Assembly (NCBI GenBank): GCA_021807595.1
Contig: JAKBCS010000009.1
Coordinates: 1-61,589, forward strand
DNA: 61,589 nt
Reading direction: 5' to 3'
DNA from: Planctomycetota bacterium
GTDB taxonomy: Bacteria; Planctomycetota; Planctomycetia; Gemmatales; Gemmataceae
Shown: positions 26,821 through 37,225 of the stretch, one piece after another
Position numbering within the stretch: position 1 is the stretch's first letter
Layout of the letters: each line of letters starts with the position of its first letter
Program-made: the position numbers and the translations under genes
The notes under the pieces: model-generated
Databases searched by the model: none
What the model was told of the DNA's origin: nothing
The model's input: the letters and a program-made list of their open reading frames with translations, nothing else

Positions 26821-27549
26821 ATGCCGTCTCCTGTCGTTTCCACCGCCGATTTGGATCTGCTGCGCCGCTTCGACACGCCGACGGTGTGCAACGTGGTGGA
26901 GTTGTTCGACCTCTATCCGCGCACGGACGGTTACATGGATCGCCGCATTCAAGCGTGTTATCCGAAGTTGCCGCCGATGGTCGGTTTCGCCAGCACGGCG
27001 ACCTTTCGCGCGGCCGACGCTCCACGCACCGGGGGAGCGTATTCCGGCCTCGTCGAACAAGTCGAATCGTTCGCTCACAGCGCCCACCCGCCTATTGTCG
27101 TGTTTCAAGATCTCGACAATCCTGTCGTGGCCGCGACGTTCGGCGAGGTGATGTGCAGCACCTACAAGGCGTTTGGCGCGGTCGGGATCATCACCGGCGG
27201 CGCGGGCCGCGATCTCGATCAGGTCGAGGCGTTACACTTTCCCACTTTCTGCGACGGCGTCATTTGCGCCCACGGCTACTGTCACATTCCTCAAATCAAC
27301 GTGCCGGTCCATGTCGGAAACATTACCGTTCATCCCGGCGATTTACTGCACGGCGATCGCAACGGCGTCACGCGCATCCCTCTGGAAATCGCTTCGGCCG
27401 TCGCCCAAGCTTGCGGTGAATTCATGGCCGCCGAGTCGGTGGTTCTCGATTACCTGAAAACAGATCGACCCGATCCGAAAGGCTATGCGCGAGCGCGCAA
27501 TGAGTGCCGCGATCGCATTGAAGCGCTGGCACAACGCCTGAAGCGATGA
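26821..27549 (+). CDS. RraA-family protein
   Basis: About 242 aa, of the RraA / HMG-CHA aldolase fold. It shows the family GxxGxxxD-type segment GIITGGAGRDLDQ and the C-terminal GDLLHGDRNGVTRIP, equivalent to GDLVVADxxGVxVIP. Family members either inhibit RNase E or are class II pyruvate aldolases; the longer length and the retained metal-site-like aspartates leave the aldolase option open. ATG 26821 is preferred over GTG 26812. It converges on lpxB with only 7 bases between stops. Confidence 0.8.
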   Translation: MPSPVVSTADLDLLRRFDTPTVCNVVELFDLYPRTDGYMDRRIQACYPKLPPMVGFASTATFRAADAPRTGGAYSGLVEQVESFAHSAHPPIVVFQDLDNPVVAATFGEVMCSTYKAFGAVGIITGGAGRDLDQVEALHFPTFCDGVICAHGYCHIPQINVPVHVGNITVHPGDLLHGDRNGVTRIPLEIASAVAQACGEFMAAESVVLDYLKTDRPDPKGYARARNECRDRIEALAQRLKR

Positions 27550-27556
27550 AGGAACG

Positions 27557-28711
27557 TCAGGCTGCGAGAGGATGTTTCCCGATCCTCGCACGCACCATTG
27601 CCAGAATCGCCTCCGCGGCTCGCTCGCAAGCACCCGGTGCCGCGACTTGGTCGCGCAGTGCCGCCAGCTCGGCGCAGCGGCTCTCGTAGGCGGTGCTATC
27701 GTTCAACCAACCGAGGAGGTACCCGGCCATCGACTCCGCCGGACATTGCACACCGAAATACTCTGGAAATAGCTCTCGGTTCGCCAGCAAGTTGACCAAA
27801 GTGATGTAGGGCACGCGCTTGAGCAGGTGCGCCAACACTATGCTGATCCGACGATGGCGATACAACACCGCAGTCGGTTTGCCGCGATAGAGCAGTTCCA
27901 GACTCACCGACCCCGACACGGCCATGCACGAATGAGCGAGATGGATGATCTCCGGCGTCCGGCCCACATGGACCTCAATGGGTAATTCACTGCCTCGCAA
28001 ACTTTCCTCGACTTGGCTGCGATGTTGTTCGCGGAAGCAGGCGGCGAGAAAGCGCGTGTCCGGTCGTTGGGCGTGGATCAGACCGGCGGCACGCAGCAGC
28101 GACGAGAGATTGTACTGAAGTTCCGTGTTACGAGAACCGGGAAGCAAGGCGACGACATTGCCCGGTTTGTTCCGTTGCGCGTCGACAAACGCTTGATCCA
28201 GACGCTGCTCGCGCAGTTCGTCGAAATAAGGATGGCCGATGTACTCCGCCGCCACGTTGCGCTGTCGATACCACTCTTCCTCGAACGGCAGCGTGCAAAG
28301 GACGCGATCGGTTAGACGGCGCATTTTGTGAACGCGATAGGTAAGCCAGCCCCAAATCTGCGGAGGCACGAAATAAACCACGGGGATGCCGTGGGCGCGC
28401 GCGCGCCGCGCCAGCCACCAATGGAATCCGGGATAGTCGATGAGGACGAGTGCGTCGGGCCTCTGCCGAGCGAAGAAGCGGTCGGCCCGATCGAGGAGAC
28501 GCCAGAAACGCGGCAAATTGGCGACGACCGGGGCGATACCGACGACGGCGAGATCGCACAGCGGGTAGAGCAGCCGACATCCGGCTTGCGCCATGCGGTC
28601 GCCTCCGAAACCGTGTATCGCGGAATTCGGCTCGCGTTGCCTTAGAGCGTGGATCAGATTGGCTCCGTGCAGATCGCCGCTCGGTTCTCCCGCGCTGACA
28701 AACAAACGCAT
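27557..28711 (-). CDS. lpxB: Lipid-A-disaccharide synthase
   Basis: Condenses UDP-diacylglucosamine with lipid X to make the lipid A disaccharide, at the inner membrane. 384 aa with the family start FVSAGEPSGDLHG, then GFGGDRM, VLIDYPGFHWWLA, YFVPPQIWGW and the C-terminal SGSVSLELLY nucleotide-sugar site. ATG 28711 is preferred (AGGA 9 bases upstream); ATG 28720 is the other option. Presence of lpxB supports an outer membrane with lipid A-like lipid in this organism. Upstream on the same strand lies glmS, after a 200-base gap. Confidence 0.93.
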   Translation of the reverse strand: MRLFVSAGEPSGDLHGANLIHALRQREPNSAIHGFGGDRMAQAGCRLLYPLCDLAVVGIAPVVANLPRFWRLLDRADRFFARQRPDALVLIDYPGFHWWLARRARAHGIPVVYFVPPQIWGWLTYRVHKMRRLTDRVLCTLPFEEEWYRQRNVAAEYIGHPYFDELREQRLDQAFVDAQRNKPGNVVALLPGSRNTELQYNLSSLLRAAGLIHAQRPDTRFLAACFREQHRSQVEESLRGSELPIEVHVGRTPEIIHLAHSCMAVSGSVSLELLYRGKPTAVLYRHRRISIVLAHLLKRVPYITLVNLLANRELFPEYFGVQCPAESMAGYLLGWLNDSTAYESRCAELAALRDQVAAPGACERAAEAILAMVRARIGKHPLAA

Positions 28712-28922
28712 GAAAGGCATCCTGCCGTTAGGGTGAGGAGGAAGACGGCCCGTCCGGCCATCCTCATCTCAATAAATTACCAGGTCTTCACGCCTCTCGC
28801 AACGGGGGAAATCAAACCTTCGCGCCGAGAGGAGAGGGAGGCCGCTTCTCCCCTTTCTGTACTCAGGAATGAGGTGATAAGGTCGATGGAAATCACCCGA
28901 TCGTTACCTCGTTTCGCGGACA

Positions 28923-30767
28923 TCATTCCACCGTAACGCTCTTGGCCAGGTTGCGCGGTTTGTCCACGTCGCAACCGCGCAAGAGTGCGATGTGATATGC
29001 CAACAGTTGGAGCGGCACTACCGAGACGATGGGTTGCAAATACTCCGGCACATCGGGCACACAGATGACCTCATCGGCGCGGGCGGCAACGTCCTCGTCG
29101 CCCTCGTGGGCAATGGCGATGATCGGTCCTCCCCGCGCCTTCACTTCTTCCAGATTGCTCATCACCTTGTCGAAGATCGCGCCGCGCGGCAACAAAAACA
29201 CGGACGGCGTATTTTTATCGACCAGCGCGATGGGGCCATGTTTCATCTCGGCGGCAGGATACCCCTCGGCGTGGATGTAGCTGATTTCCTTCAACTTGAG
29301 TGCGCCTTCCAGTGCCACCGGATAGTTGTACTGCCGGCCCAGATACAGAAAATTGGCAACGTGGCAATAACGCTCGGCGATGGCCCGCACGGCATCGTGA
29401 CAAGACAAGGCGCGGCGCACGGCGTCGGGAATGGCGCGTAGTTCGCGGATGATTTGCGCGCCTTGCAAGCTGGACAGATGGCGCATGCGTCCGAAATAGA
29501 GCGCGAGCATGGCGAGGACGGCGACTTGATTGGTGAACGCCTTGGTGCTGGCGACGCCTACTTCCGGGCCGGCGTGCAGATAGACGCCGCCATCGGTCTC
29601 GCGGGCGATACTACTTCCAACTACATTGCAGAGTGCTAATGTCGGATGACCCTTGCGTTTCGATTCGCGCAGTGCGGCCAGGGTGTCCGCCGTCTCGCCA
29701 GATTGGGTGACCGCGATGACGATGGTGTTGCGGTCGATGGGCGGATTGCGATAGCGAAACTCGCTGGCATACTCGACCTCGACCGGGATGCGCGCGAACT
29801 CCTCGAACAGATACTCGCCGACCAAGGCTGCGTGATAGCTCGTGCCGCACGCCGTCAGAATGATGCGCTCGGCGCGACGAAGCTGCTGCGTATCGAGGTT
29901 CAGGCCGCCGAAATGCGAGGTCGCGTCGGAGTCGACGAGCCGGCCGCGCAGGGCGTTCTCGATCGCTTCGGGCTGCTCGTAAATCTCCTTGAGCATGTAG
30001 TGTTCGAACGCGCCCTTGTCGGTGTCGCTCGCATCCCACTCGATGGTATGGACGGCTGCCTCGACGCGGGCGCGATCGCCGTCGAGAATGTGCCAATCGT
30101 TCGCCGTCAATACGCACATTTGATGGTCTTGTAAGTAGACGACGCGCTCGGTCTTGCCGACCAGGGCACTGGGATCGCTGGCTAAGAAATTCTCACCTTC
30201 TCCGATACCCAACACCAAAGGGCTGCCCAAGCGCGCGCCGAGAAGCAATCCCGGATGGCGACGGCTGAGGACGGCAAGCCCATAGGTTCCCTTCAACAAC
30301 GCCAGCGTCCGCGCCACGGCATCGATGAACGCGGCTTGGGACTCCTCCTCGGCGGGTAAGCGGCGGGCGATAAGTTGGGCGACGACCTCGGTATCGGTGT
30401 CGCTGTGGAATACCACCCCTTCGTCGGCCAATTGACGCTTCAGTGGTGCGTAGTTTTCAATGACACCGTTATGGACGATGGCGATGCGGTTGTCGCCACT
30501 GACGTGGGGATGGGCGTTGCGATCGTTGGCCGGTCCATGTGTCGCCCAGCGCGTGTGGCTGATACCGGTTGTTCCGGGCGCGGCGTTTTGATGGAGATGT
30601 CGCGCCAGATCTTGAATGCGACCGGCTCGTTTGCGCAGGTGTAAATCGCCGTTGCTAAGTGTCGCGAGGCCGGAACTGTCGTAGCCGCGGTACTCCAGAC
30701 GATGAAGCCCTTCCAGGAGAAGGGGTTGTGCCTCGCGCGATCCGGTATAGCCGATGATGCCGCACAT
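28923..30767 (-). CDS. glmS: Glutamine--fructose-6-phosphate aminotransferase (isomerizing)
   Basis: Makes glucosamine-6-phosphate, the entry to UDP-GlcNAc for peptidoglycan and lipid A. 614 aa, normal length. The N-terminal nucleophile glutaminase domain starts MCGIIGY (Cys2), followed by two SIS sugar-isomerase domains (for example TACGTSYHAAL and TQSGETADT). The terminal LAKSVTVE is the family end. GGAGG lies upstream of the ATG. No glmS ribozyme was recognised in the 300 bases upstream, which are occupied by repeats. Confidence 0.97.
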   Translation of the reverse strand: MCGIIGYTGSREAQPLLLEGLHRLEYRGYDSSGLATLSNGDLHLRKRAGRIQDLARHLHQNAAPGTTGISHTRWATHGPANDRNAHPHVSGDNRIAIVHNGVIENYAPLKRQLADEGVVFHSDTDTEVVAQLIARRLPAEEESQAAFIDAVARTLALLKGTYGLAVLSRRHPGLLLGARLGSPLVLGIGEGENFLASDPSALVGKTERVVYLQDHQMCVLTANDWHILDGDRARVEAAVHTIEWDASDTDKGAFEHYMLKEIYEQPEAIENALRGRLVDSDATSHFGGLNLDTQQLRRAERIILTACGTSYHAALVGEYLFEEFARIPVEVEYASEFRYRNPPIDRNTIVIAVTQSGETADTLAALRESKRKGHPTLALCNVVGSSIARETDGGVYLHAGPEVGVASTKAFTNQVAVLAMLALYFGRMRHLSSLQGAQIIRELRAIPDAVRRALSCHDAVRAIAERYCHVANFLYLGRQYNYPVALEGALKLKEISYIHAEGYPAAEMKHGPIALVDKNTPSVFLLPRGAIFDKVMSNLEEVKARGGPIIAIAHEGDEDVAARADEVICVPDVPEYLQPIVSVVPLQLLAYHIALLRGCDVDKPRNLAKSVTVE

Positions 30768-30821
30768 GCTTGGTCCTCCGTGAACCGCGGGACGATGGGA
30801 GCTTTCCTCGCCACTTCAGAT

Positions 30822-30978
30822 TACTGAGAGTCTGTTCCAGAAGCCCCTCTCCCCCTGTACTTGGGGGGAGAGGGGTTGGGGTGAGGGGGCGAGAAGCCAC
30901 GGAAAAATGCACCCCTCACCCCCAGCCCCTCTCCTCTGAGTACAGGGGAGAGGGGAGCTTTCGGAACAGACTCTGAGT
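30822..30978. repeat. Dispersed C-rich palindromic repeat, copy 2, with terminal inverted repeats
   Basis: Reverse-complement copy of bases 1-130: two palindromes (CCCCTCTCCCCCT/GGGGGGAGAGGGG and CCCCTCTCCTC/AGGGGAGAGGGG types) flank a GTGGCTTCTCGCC-type middle. The ends form a near-perfect 16-base inverted pair, ACTGAGAGTCTGTTCC at the left and GGAACAGACTCTGAGT at the right. This is MITE-like in layout, but no target-site duplication was established. It fills most of the gap between glmS and the SH3 gene. Confidence 0.75.
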
Positions 30979-31063
30979 GTACCGAGATGTTTCCCTCGCG
31001 CACAAGCCCGCTACGGATCGGTTCACCCGGCAACTTACTCTGGCCGGTTCACCTAAGACGTGA

Positions 31064-32209
31064 TTATTGGAGTTCGCGGACGTGAGAGACGGTGAGCAGA
31101 TAATTGCGGCGTTCAAAATCGTAGGTGAGGTGGCCCCACAGTTCGACGTTGTGATTCTCGTAACTCGTCAGGTCCACACCCGGCGCGGCGGTGACCGAGC
31201 GGAAGGGACGTCCCTGAGCATCGAGAAGGTGGTAGCGGCGTGTCACTTCGCTTTTATATGCGCTTTGGAGCCGTCCCTTTTCGTAATAGACTTGCTGTGC
31301 CGCGCCTCCCATCGCCGGTTTCGGACCCGTGGAAACGAGGAGACCATTCGGTGAGCCGCCATTCGCTCCGCCGATGGGCTGGACGACATTCGCACCGACA
31401 CGATTAACCGGAAGGTGTATAGGCACAGTGTTCGGAGTCGGTGGCGTTTGTCCGTCGGGATAGTAGAGCGAACCGCGCGGCGCATGGATACCGCTGTTGT
31501 TTTGCTCGATCCAGCGGGCGCGGCGATAGGCTTCGTCGGCACGCGGGGGATTGACCGACAAGTTGGCGTCGCCGGCCAAACGATAGAGACGAGCGGCATC
31601 GCCGCTCCGTCCGGCGAGATCGGCTTTCTCTGCGTCGCGCCACAGGGTATCGCCGTCCGCCGCCTGGACGGTGGGCTTGGAAGCTGTGGTGGTCGGAAGA
31701 TCGTCGGGTTTGGCGACGCTCTCCTTGCGAATGTACCGTACTTCGCCTTCGGGAGGCTCGATCGGCAACCAAGTTCCCTCTTCGTCGGTCATCGTTCTGC
31801 CAACCACTCGTACCTGCGCACCGCGCGGCAGCTTGACGCCAATCTTCGACGGACGCTCCCCTTTCAAACTACTCCCGATCAACACGGGCACATCATTGCC
31901 GTCGTAGGTGACGACATAGTTGGCGTATTTGCTGCTGATGTACTGCACGAAGCGATTGTTGATCCAGCTGAACGAACCGGCGGGCGGGCGAACGACCAAC
32001 CAGCCGCTTTCCAGTTCGCGCTCGACTTGCACGCGCTCTCCCAGGCGGAGCATGTTGGTCGGATACAGCCCGCTCGAGGTACTGGGACCGCACCAAACTT
32101 GGGCTTGCGGTACCACGACGGTTCGCACGTCCGGCGCGGGTTCGGCGGCAGGCGAAGCCGGGACACAGAGAATTCCAGTAATTAGGACGATCGATGAAGC
32201 GAAACGCAT
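31064..32209 (-). CDS. Exported protein with bacterial SH3-like domains
   Basis: 381 aa with a signal peptide (hydrophobic 6-20, cleavage near AAE). Two SH3-like repeats are visible: about 28-90 (VWCGPSTSSGLYPTN...VRPPAG) and about 125-175 (KLPRGAQVRVVG...WLPIEPP). Such domains often bind peptidoglycan or cell-wall peptides. The rest is a low-complexity linker and a beta-rich C-terminal domain (GHLTYDFERRNYLLTV). No catalytic motif. GGAGGTGA precedes the ATG. Confidence 0.65.
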   Translation of the reverse strand: MRFASSIVLITGILCVPASPAAEPAPDVRTVVVPQAQVWCGPSTSSGLYPTNMLRLGERVQVERELESGWLVVRPPAGSFSWINNRFVQYISSKYANYVVTYDGNDVPVLIGSSLKGERPSKIGVKLPRGAQVRVVGRTMTDEEGTWLPIEPPEGEVRYIRKESVAKPDDLPTTTASKPTVQAADGDTLWRDAEKADLAGRSGDAARLYRLAGDANLSVNPPRADEAYRRARWIEQNNSGIHAPRGSLYYPDGQTPPTPNTVPIHLPVNRVGANVVQPIGGANGGSPNGLLVSTGPKPAMGGAAQQVYYEKGRLQSAYKSEVTRRYHLLDAQGRPFRSVTAAPGVDLTSYENHNVELWGHLTYDFERRNYLLTVSHVRELQ

Positions 32210-32410
32210 GGATCACCTCCACGGACGCCTACCCTACGTTGCGCGGCCGCCCTTTCCTAAGTCGGCGCGAGACGGACTCATTCGTGAGTATCAAGTCGCC
32301 GCGGAGCGCGCGTTCGCCTCTCCGCGTGGGAATTTCGATTCAATGTGCCGCTTATAGCGAAGGAATTGGATCGAGCAAGGCCAATCGGTGATGTGCGAAC
32401 ATACGGAAAT

Positions 32411-32449
32411 CGTAGGCGTCATCGAGAACAACTCTCGTTGACGCCTACG
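32411..32449. terminator. Hairpin downstream of secDF
   Basis: Perfect 11-bp stem CGTAGGCGTCA/TGACGCCTACG (32411-32421 and 32439-32449) with an inner CGAGA/TCTCG stem, about 25 bases past the secDF stop codon. It is a likely end of the tgt-yajC-secDF transcript. No long T-run follows. Confidence 0.55.
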
Positions 32450-32473
32450 AGGCGTTCGCTTCTCTGCAAGCGC

Positions 32474-35400
32474 TTAGGCTTTTTCGGCAGCCGCCAGGAA
32501 CTCTTGGCGCTGGCGTTCGCGGGCGCTGGGAATCCCCTCGCCGAAAATCAACAGCAGCGGGCTGGCGATGTAGATGGAACTGTAAGTGCCGACGATCACG
32601 CCGACGATCATCACGAAGGAGAACAGATGTACTCCTTCGCCGCCGAAGATGTACAGCACGATGACGACGAGCCATACCGTCATCGACGACAGGATGGTGC
32701 GTGTCAGCGTTTGATTCACGCTGTCGTTAATCATCGTCGCGGTCAGGATCGGATTCTTGCCGCGCACTTCGCGGATGCGATCGAAGACCACGATGGTATC
32801 GTTGACCGAGTAACCTACTAGGGTGAGCAATGCGGCGATGGCGGGCAGATCGATCTTGAAATCGCTAATCATGAACAAATTGCCGAGCCAGGTTCCGTGC
32901 AGGTAATGGCAAGCGGCGATGAAGCCGAGCGTGAAGAACAGATCGTGCAAGAGACACAACACGGCAGCCGCGCCGAAGGTCCAGTTGCCGAAGCGGAACC
33001 ACAGGTAGAGGAGGATGGCGGCCCAACTGGCCAAGATGGCGTAGAGCGCGCGTTCCTGTGTGTTGGCCGCAAGCTGAGCGTCGAAGTTCTCCAAGCGCTC
33101 CGGTTGCGGGCTAGTGTCGAACGCTTGCTTGGTCTGAGCCAGAATCTTCTCGAACTGCTCGCGGCCCAATGTTTCCGTCGGCTCGATCTTCATTTTGGCA
33201 AAGCGGCCGTTCTCGCCCTCGCCGAGCGCTTCGACGGTGAACCCCAACCGATTCTCACTCGGGTAGAGATCGTCCTTGACCTCGCGCAACAGCATTTGCA
33301 CTTGAGCGCGCGAGGCGTATTCCGCTTCGTCCGTCTTTGGTTTGGTAAACTCCAAGGTCGCACTTTTCCCGTCCTTGTCCAGATCGACCTTGTGCAACTC
33401 GATGTGTTCGAGATCGTCGCCCAAGCGGATGTTGACAACTTTCTGCACTTTCCGGGCGTCCTTGTCGGCGGTGCGGACAGTGAAAAACGAACTGCGGCCT
33501 CCGGTGTCGTTGCGGGAGAAGACTTGTTCGACGGTAATATCGGCCAACTCGCTCTCCTCCTTCGTCAGACCTGGAACGGGAACGTCGCGCTCCAGTTTTT
33601 CGCGCAGCTCCTCGATAGTCATTGGCTTAGAAAGCTTGCCGGTATAAGCCGTGCCGCCGATGAAGTCGATATTCATCACACTGCGCCCCTTGGCGTCCGG
33701 CGCGAGCCGCCACAAGAACAGACCCGCACCGAGGACCGTCAGTACGATGGTGGCCGTGAACCAATAGTAGCGGATGCCCATGAAATCCCAGTGATGGCGA
33801 TGCAGCGCCCGCACCAGACCTTGGTAGAAGCTGAGTTTGTGCATCCAACCCTTCGACAGCCAAAACTCGAACATCGTTCGCGTCATAAAGAGCGACGTGA
33901 ACAGACTGATGAGGAGGCCCATCGTCAAGCTGATGCCGAAGCCCTTGAGTTGATCGTTGCCGACGACGTACAGCACGATGGCCGTGAAGATGCTCGACAG
34001 ATGCGTGTCGATGATGGTCGGGAAGGCGCGGTCGTAACCGTTGCGGATGGCGAGGGCGAGACTGGCCCCGCGTTCGCGTTCCTCGCGCAGACGTTCGTAA
34101 ATCAGCACGTTGGCATCGACGGCCATGCCGAGCATGAGGACGAGTCCGGCCAAGCCCGGCAGCGTGAAGGTGGCGTTGACCAGCACCATGATGAAAATCG
34201 TCAACAACAAGTTCGCCAACAGCGCGACGCAGGCGACGATACCGGCAAAGCGATAATAGAACAACATGAAGGCGAGGACGGCGGCGAAGGCGAGTCCGAC
34301 CGACATCGTGCCCTTGAAGATGGTGTCGCTTCCGAGCGTAGGGCCCATGCTGTTTTCGCTGGCGGGTTCGTGTTTGAGCGTGGCCGGCAGCGCTCCCGAT
34401 CGCAGGATTGTGACCAATTCCTGAACCTTCTTTTGATTGAAGCTGCCGGAGATGATGCCTTGCGAATAAATGACATCGTTAATGGTCGGCGCGGACTGGA
34501 TCTGCCCGTCGAGGACAATGGCCAGTTGGCGTTTGAAGCCGCCCTCGGTTTTGGACGGCGGACGATTGAGGCTCGTTAGCTCGCCGAACAGCGCGCCTCC
34601 CTCGGAAGTAAAGGCGAAATGAACGGCCGGTTCGCCGCGCGGATCGGCTCCAGACGTGGCTTGAGCCAGATAGTCGCCGGTGATCTCCTTGCCCGGCTGG
34701 GAGTTGCGGGTCAGGATGAAGTATTCGTATGTTTTGCCCAGTTCTCGATCCTTGGGCGAAACGCGATTGAGATTGCGAATCGTTCGGCTGTAGAGCAGAC
34801 ACTGCGAGCCGCGCGAGGAGGCGAAACGGATCGGCTCCTTGTCGCGCGCCTCGGCCACCTTCTTTCCAAGCTCGGCAAAGATAGCCGACTTCTCGGCCTC
34901 ATTGTTGAGGTTCAGATTCCAGATTTCTTCCTTACCGACCATCACCCAAGTATAGGTGTAATCGATGTCTTCGCCGTTGAGCTTAACGGTAAACTTGGTA
35001 CCGCCGCCTTGGGGCGTCGGGTCGGGGGGAGCCAACCCCTTCTTTTCCACATCGTCCAACTTCGATCTGTTGTCGGGGTTGCGGAAGAACTCTTCGGAGC
35101 GCTCCAACGCTTCGCGGTCGTCGGTGGGATTGGCTAGGATCTTGAATTCGAGTTTGCCCTGTTGGCCGATGAGGTTCTTGATGTTCTGAACCTCTTCGTC
35201 GGAGAGCGTGCGCCGCCCGGAAGCTTGCCCGCCAGTCGGCAGAATGATTTCGACGCGCGCCGGCTCGCTGTTGATGGGCCGAATGGTGACGTTCAGAAGA
35301 TCGGCGGGATCGATGCGGCGTTTGAGCGCGGCGGCCAATTCGTCCGACTTGACCGGCTCGCCCTGCGCTTGCTGTTTGGTCGTATCCACCTCATAAACCA

Positions 35401-35527
35401 ATATGGTGCCGCCGACCAGATCGACGCCGAGACGGAACTTGCCCGCCGCATAGGCCCAGGCACAAACGTAAATGCCTACCAACACGGGGACAACACAAAG
35501 GATCATCCTGCCGAGAAATGATTTCAT
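32474..35527 (-). CDS. secDF: Fused SecD-SecF protein-export subunit
   Basis: Proton-driven accessory subunit of the Sec translocase, here one 1017-aa chain instead of separate SecD (about 615 aa) and SecF (about 320 aa). The SecD half runs to about residue 570 and includes VDLVGGTILVYEVD, a large periplasmic P1 region and the membrane motif MAVDANVLIYERLREE. The SecF half starts with FIGGTAYTG near 640 and includes GYSVNDTIVVFDRIRE. Both conserved membrane aspartates are kept. It is last in the tgt-yajC-secDF order that is conserved in many bacteria. No obvious ribosome site precedes the ATG. Confidence 0.93.
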   Translation of the reverse strand: MKSFLGRMILCVVPVLVGIYVCAWAYAAGKFRLGVDLVGGTILVYEVDTTKQQAQGEPVKSDELAAALKRRIDPADLLNVTIRPINSEPARVEIILPTGGQASGRRTLSDEEVQNIKNLIGQQGKLEFKILANPTDDREALERSEEFFRNPDNRSKLDDVEKKGLAPPDPTPQGGGTKFTVKLNGEDIDYTYTWVMVGKEEIWNLNLNNEAEKSAIFAELGKKVAEARDKEPIRFASSRGSQCLLYSRTIRNLNRVSPKDRELGKTYEYFILTRNSQPGKEITGDYLAQATSGADPRGEPAVHFAFTSEGGALFGELTSLNRPPSKTEGGFKRQLAIVLDGQIQSAPTINDVIYSQGIISGSFNQKKVQELVTILRSGALPATLKHEPASENSMGPTLGSDTIFKGTMSVGLAFAAVLAFMLFYYRFAGIVACVALLANLLLTIFIMVLVNATFTLPGLAGLVLMLGMAVDANVLIYERLREERERGASLALAIRNGYDRAFPTIIDTHLSSIFTAIVLYVVGNDQLKGFGISLTMGLLISLFTSLFMTRTMFEFWLSKGWMHKLSFYQGLVRALHRHHWDFMGIRYYWFTATIVLTVLGAGLFLWRLAPDAKGRSVMNIDFIGGTAYTGKLSKPMTIEELREKLERDVPVPGLTKEESELADITVEQVFSRNDTGGRSSFFTVRTADKDARKVQKVVNIRLGDDLEHIELHKVDLDKDGKSATLEFTKPKTDEAEYASRAQVQMLLREVKDDLYPSENRLGFTVEALGEGENGRFAKMKIEPTETLGREQFEKILAQTKQAFDTSPQPERLENFDAQLAANTQERALYAILASWAAILLYLWFRFGNWTFGAAAVLCLLHDLFFTLGFIAACHYLHGTWLGNLFMISDFKIDLPAIAALLTLVGYSVNDTIVVFDRIREVRGKNPILTATMINDSVNQTLTRTILSSMTVWLVVIVLYIFGGEGVHLFSFVMIVGVIVGTYSSIYIASPLLLIFGEGIPSARERQRQEFLAAAEKA

Positions 35528-35555
35528 GTTTGGACTTCGTGCCTTTCATCGCACT

Positions 35556-35628
35556 CCGGCGAGCGGGGGAGCGTAAGCCCCCATGATCTGCCAAGAGAAT
35601 CAGGAGGCTTACGCCCCCCGCTCGCCGG
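35556..35628. repeat. Inverted repeat between yajC and secDF
   Basis: CCGGCGAGC...GCGTAAG (35556-35577) pairs with CTTACG...GCTCGCCGG (35608-35628), with one unpaired base. It lies between co-oriented genes, so it may attenuate or stabilise the transcript rather than end it. The GCGTAAGC core is shared with the array at 5.9 kb. Confidence 0.6.
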
Positions 35629-35631
35629 GCA

Positions 35632-35991
35632 TTACGCCTTGACTTCCTTCGCCGCCTTGGCCTCTTTTGCCGCCTCTTCGTTCGTCAGGTTGCGGAGGAC
35701 GCTACCCTTGGTCATTTTCACGCGCACATTATCCGCCACCTTGACCGTGATCTTGTCGTCGGTCTCGCTCACGTCCACCACGGTTCCATAGATACCCGCG
35801 TTGGTCAGCACCTCATCGTTCTTCTTAAGGTTCTTGACCATCGCCATGCGTTCTTGTTCTTGCTTTTTATGAGGGCGCAGAATCAGCATGTAGAACACAA
35901 TGAAGATGATGGGCAACAGGAACATGATCCCACTCGTTCCCGGATCGGGACGCTGCGGCTCATCTCCCAACAACAACAAGAATCGTAACAT
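35632..35991 (-). CDS. yajC: Preprotein translocase subunit YajC
   Basis: Single-pass membrane partner of SecDF, 119 aa. One hydrophobic helix near residues 20-39 (IMFLLPIIFIVFYMLILRP in part), then the family RPHKKQEQE basic turn and a KNLKKNDEVLTNAGIYG domain, ending with an Ala/Lys-rich tail. ATG 35991 is preferred because AAAGG lies 7 bases upstream. It sits between tgt and secDF. Confidence 0.93.
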   Translation of the reverse strand: MLRFLLLLGDEPQRPDPGTSGIMFLLPIIFIVFYMLILRPHKKQEQERMAMVKNLKKNDEVLTNAGIYGTVVDVSETDDKITVKVADNVRVKMTKGSVLRNLTNEEAAKEAKAAKEVKA

Positions 35992-36038
35992 GAACAACCT
36001 TTCCACCCGCTGCCGTCTCGTGGATTAAAAAGCATATC

Positions 36039-37148
<1,110 letters not shown>

Positions 37149-37225
37149 TCGGTAAGTCTTCGGTTTGCCGCGCTCCGAAGGGGAGCGCGAACGCCGCGCT
37201 CTCCTTTCGGGGTCGAGGCCAATCG

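Noticed and set aside
30460-30767. glmS ribozyme or leader near the glmS start
   Set aside because: No ribozyme core was recognised; the upstream region is occupied by the dispersed repeat.
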